From the NCBI GenBank assembly GCA_014378345.1, contig JACMNW010000302.1:1-5291 (forward strand): 5,291 nucleotides of DNA, given 5' to 3'. This document shows, one piece after another, positions 4,875 through 5,291 of this stretch; position 1 is the stretch's first letter, and each line of letters starts with the position of its first letter. The stretch is from Pseudorhodobacter sp. Lineage in GTDB: Bacteria; Pseudomonadota; Alphaproteobacteria; Rhodobacterales; Rhodobacteraceae. The notes beneath the pieces were generated by a model that worked only from the letters and a program-made list of their open reading frames with translations, was not told the origin of the DNA and ran no database searches. The translations under genes were made by a program, and so were the position numbers.

Positions 4875-5291
4875 CCCTATATGGGCTGACATGATGAACG
4901 AATTTGGTATAGCCGCGCCTTTGGCAGCGGCCTTGGTTGCTAAGGGCTATTCGGCCCTGACCCCCGTGCAAGAAGCAATGTTGGGCGACGATGTTGCCGG
5001 GCGCGATTTGCTGGTTTCGGCGCAGACGGGGTCTGGCAAGACGGTGGCCTTTGGCATCGCGATTGCGGATGAATTGCTGCGCGGGGCGGATCGGTTGCTG
5101 TTTGCGGACGTGCCGATGGCCCTGATCGTGGCCCCGACGCGGGAATTGGCGTTGCAGGTGGCGCGGGAATTGGATTGGCTTTACGCCGAATCCGGCGCAT
5201 TGATTGCGACTTGCGTTGGCGGCATGGATTACCGCACGGAAAAGCGGGCGTTGGACCGCGGCGCGCATATTGTTGTCGGCACGCCGGGGCG
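4837..5291 (+). CDS. DEAD-box ATP-dependent RNA helicase (N-terminal part, cut off by window edge)
   Basis: The first 151 or so residues of a superfamily 2 DEAD-box RNA helicase, a cytoplasmic ATPase that remodels RNA duplexes or RNA-protein complexes in ribosome assembly, mRNA decay or cold adaptation. Visible, numbered from the GTG: the Q motif with its upstream aromatic (Phe23) and GYSALTPVQEAML (37-49, Gln45), Walker A AQTGSGKT (62-69), motif Ia PTRELALQV (100-108), the GG motif (Gly128-Gly129) and the start of motif Ib, TPG (149-151). The DEAD box and the C-terminal RecA domain lie beyond the right edge, so the subfamily cannot be fixed. The start is uncertain. GTG 4837 has AAGGGG 6 bases upstream and adds 18 Pro/Ala-rich residues; ATG 4891 or 4894 fits the usual family N-terminus better but has a weak ribosome binding site. 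It is divergent from the DUF4170/LPS unit. Confidence 0.93.
   Translation, partial: MPAKPGTTGADAPPIWADMMNEFGIAAPLAAALVAKGYSALTPVQEAMLGDDVAGRDLLVSAQTGSGKTVAFGIAIADELLRGADRLLFADVPMALIVAPTRELALQVARELDWLYAESGALIATCVGGMDYRTEKRALDRGAHIVVGTPG

Noticed and set aside
4822..5268. Minus-strand open frame of 148 codons opposite the helicase
   Set aside because: It is antisense to the Q motif, Walker A and motif Ia of the helicase. Its Arg/Gln/His-rich translation has no recognisable domain.
1..5291. Possibility of a defence island, mobile element or new multi-gene system
   Set aside because: All genes belong to known housekeeping or envelope families. There are no integrase, transposase, toxin-antitoxin or direct-repeat boundaries, and no marked shift in composition.

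Overview
The window looks like ordinary chromosomal core sequence from an alphaproteobacterium, most likely of the Rhodobacterales (Roseobacter/Rhodobacter type). The reasons are the moderately high G+C, the protein sequences themselves (mutY next to a DciA-like DUF721 gene and a periplasmic DsbA; a DUF4170 gene next to a Kdo-transferase-like gene and lpxK), and the short gaps and stop/start overlaps. I see no insertion sequence, phage gene, tRNA, rRNA or CRISPR array.

Layout, left to right. (1) Positions 1-833, minus strand: mutY, the adenine DNA glycosylase, cut off at its C-terminal end by the left edge. It appears to start at TTG. (2) Positions 834-918: a short divergent promoter region. 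(3) Positions 919-2105, plus strand: a two-gene unit of a DUF721 (DciA-like) protein followed by a secreted DsbA-family thiol oxidoreductase, joined by a 4-base ATGA overlap. A rho-independent terminator at 2128-2158 ends it. (4) Positions 2157-4603, minus strand: a compact lipid A/LPS unit transcribed in the order DUF4170, Kdo-transferase-like gene, lpxK. It converges on the terminator. (5) Positions 4604-4836: a leader/promoter region of about 230 bases between divergent genes. (6) Positions 4837-5291, plus strand: the N-terminal part of a DEAD-box RNA helicase, cut off by the right edge.

The LPS unit brings together the lipid A 4'-kinase LpxK and a WaaA-fold glycosyltransferase. These families act one after the other at the inner face of the inner membrane (lipid IVA formation, then Kdo addition). 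DUF4170 is a small uncharacterised partner. DsbA works in the periplasm on disulfide formation. DUF721 and MutY belong to DNA replication and repair and have no obvious biochemical link to DsbA.

I did not find a convincing undescribed system. The two most interesting points are the WaaA-like protein, which lacks several residues conserved in characterised Kdo transferases, and two consecutive hairpins over the candidate translation start of the helicase.
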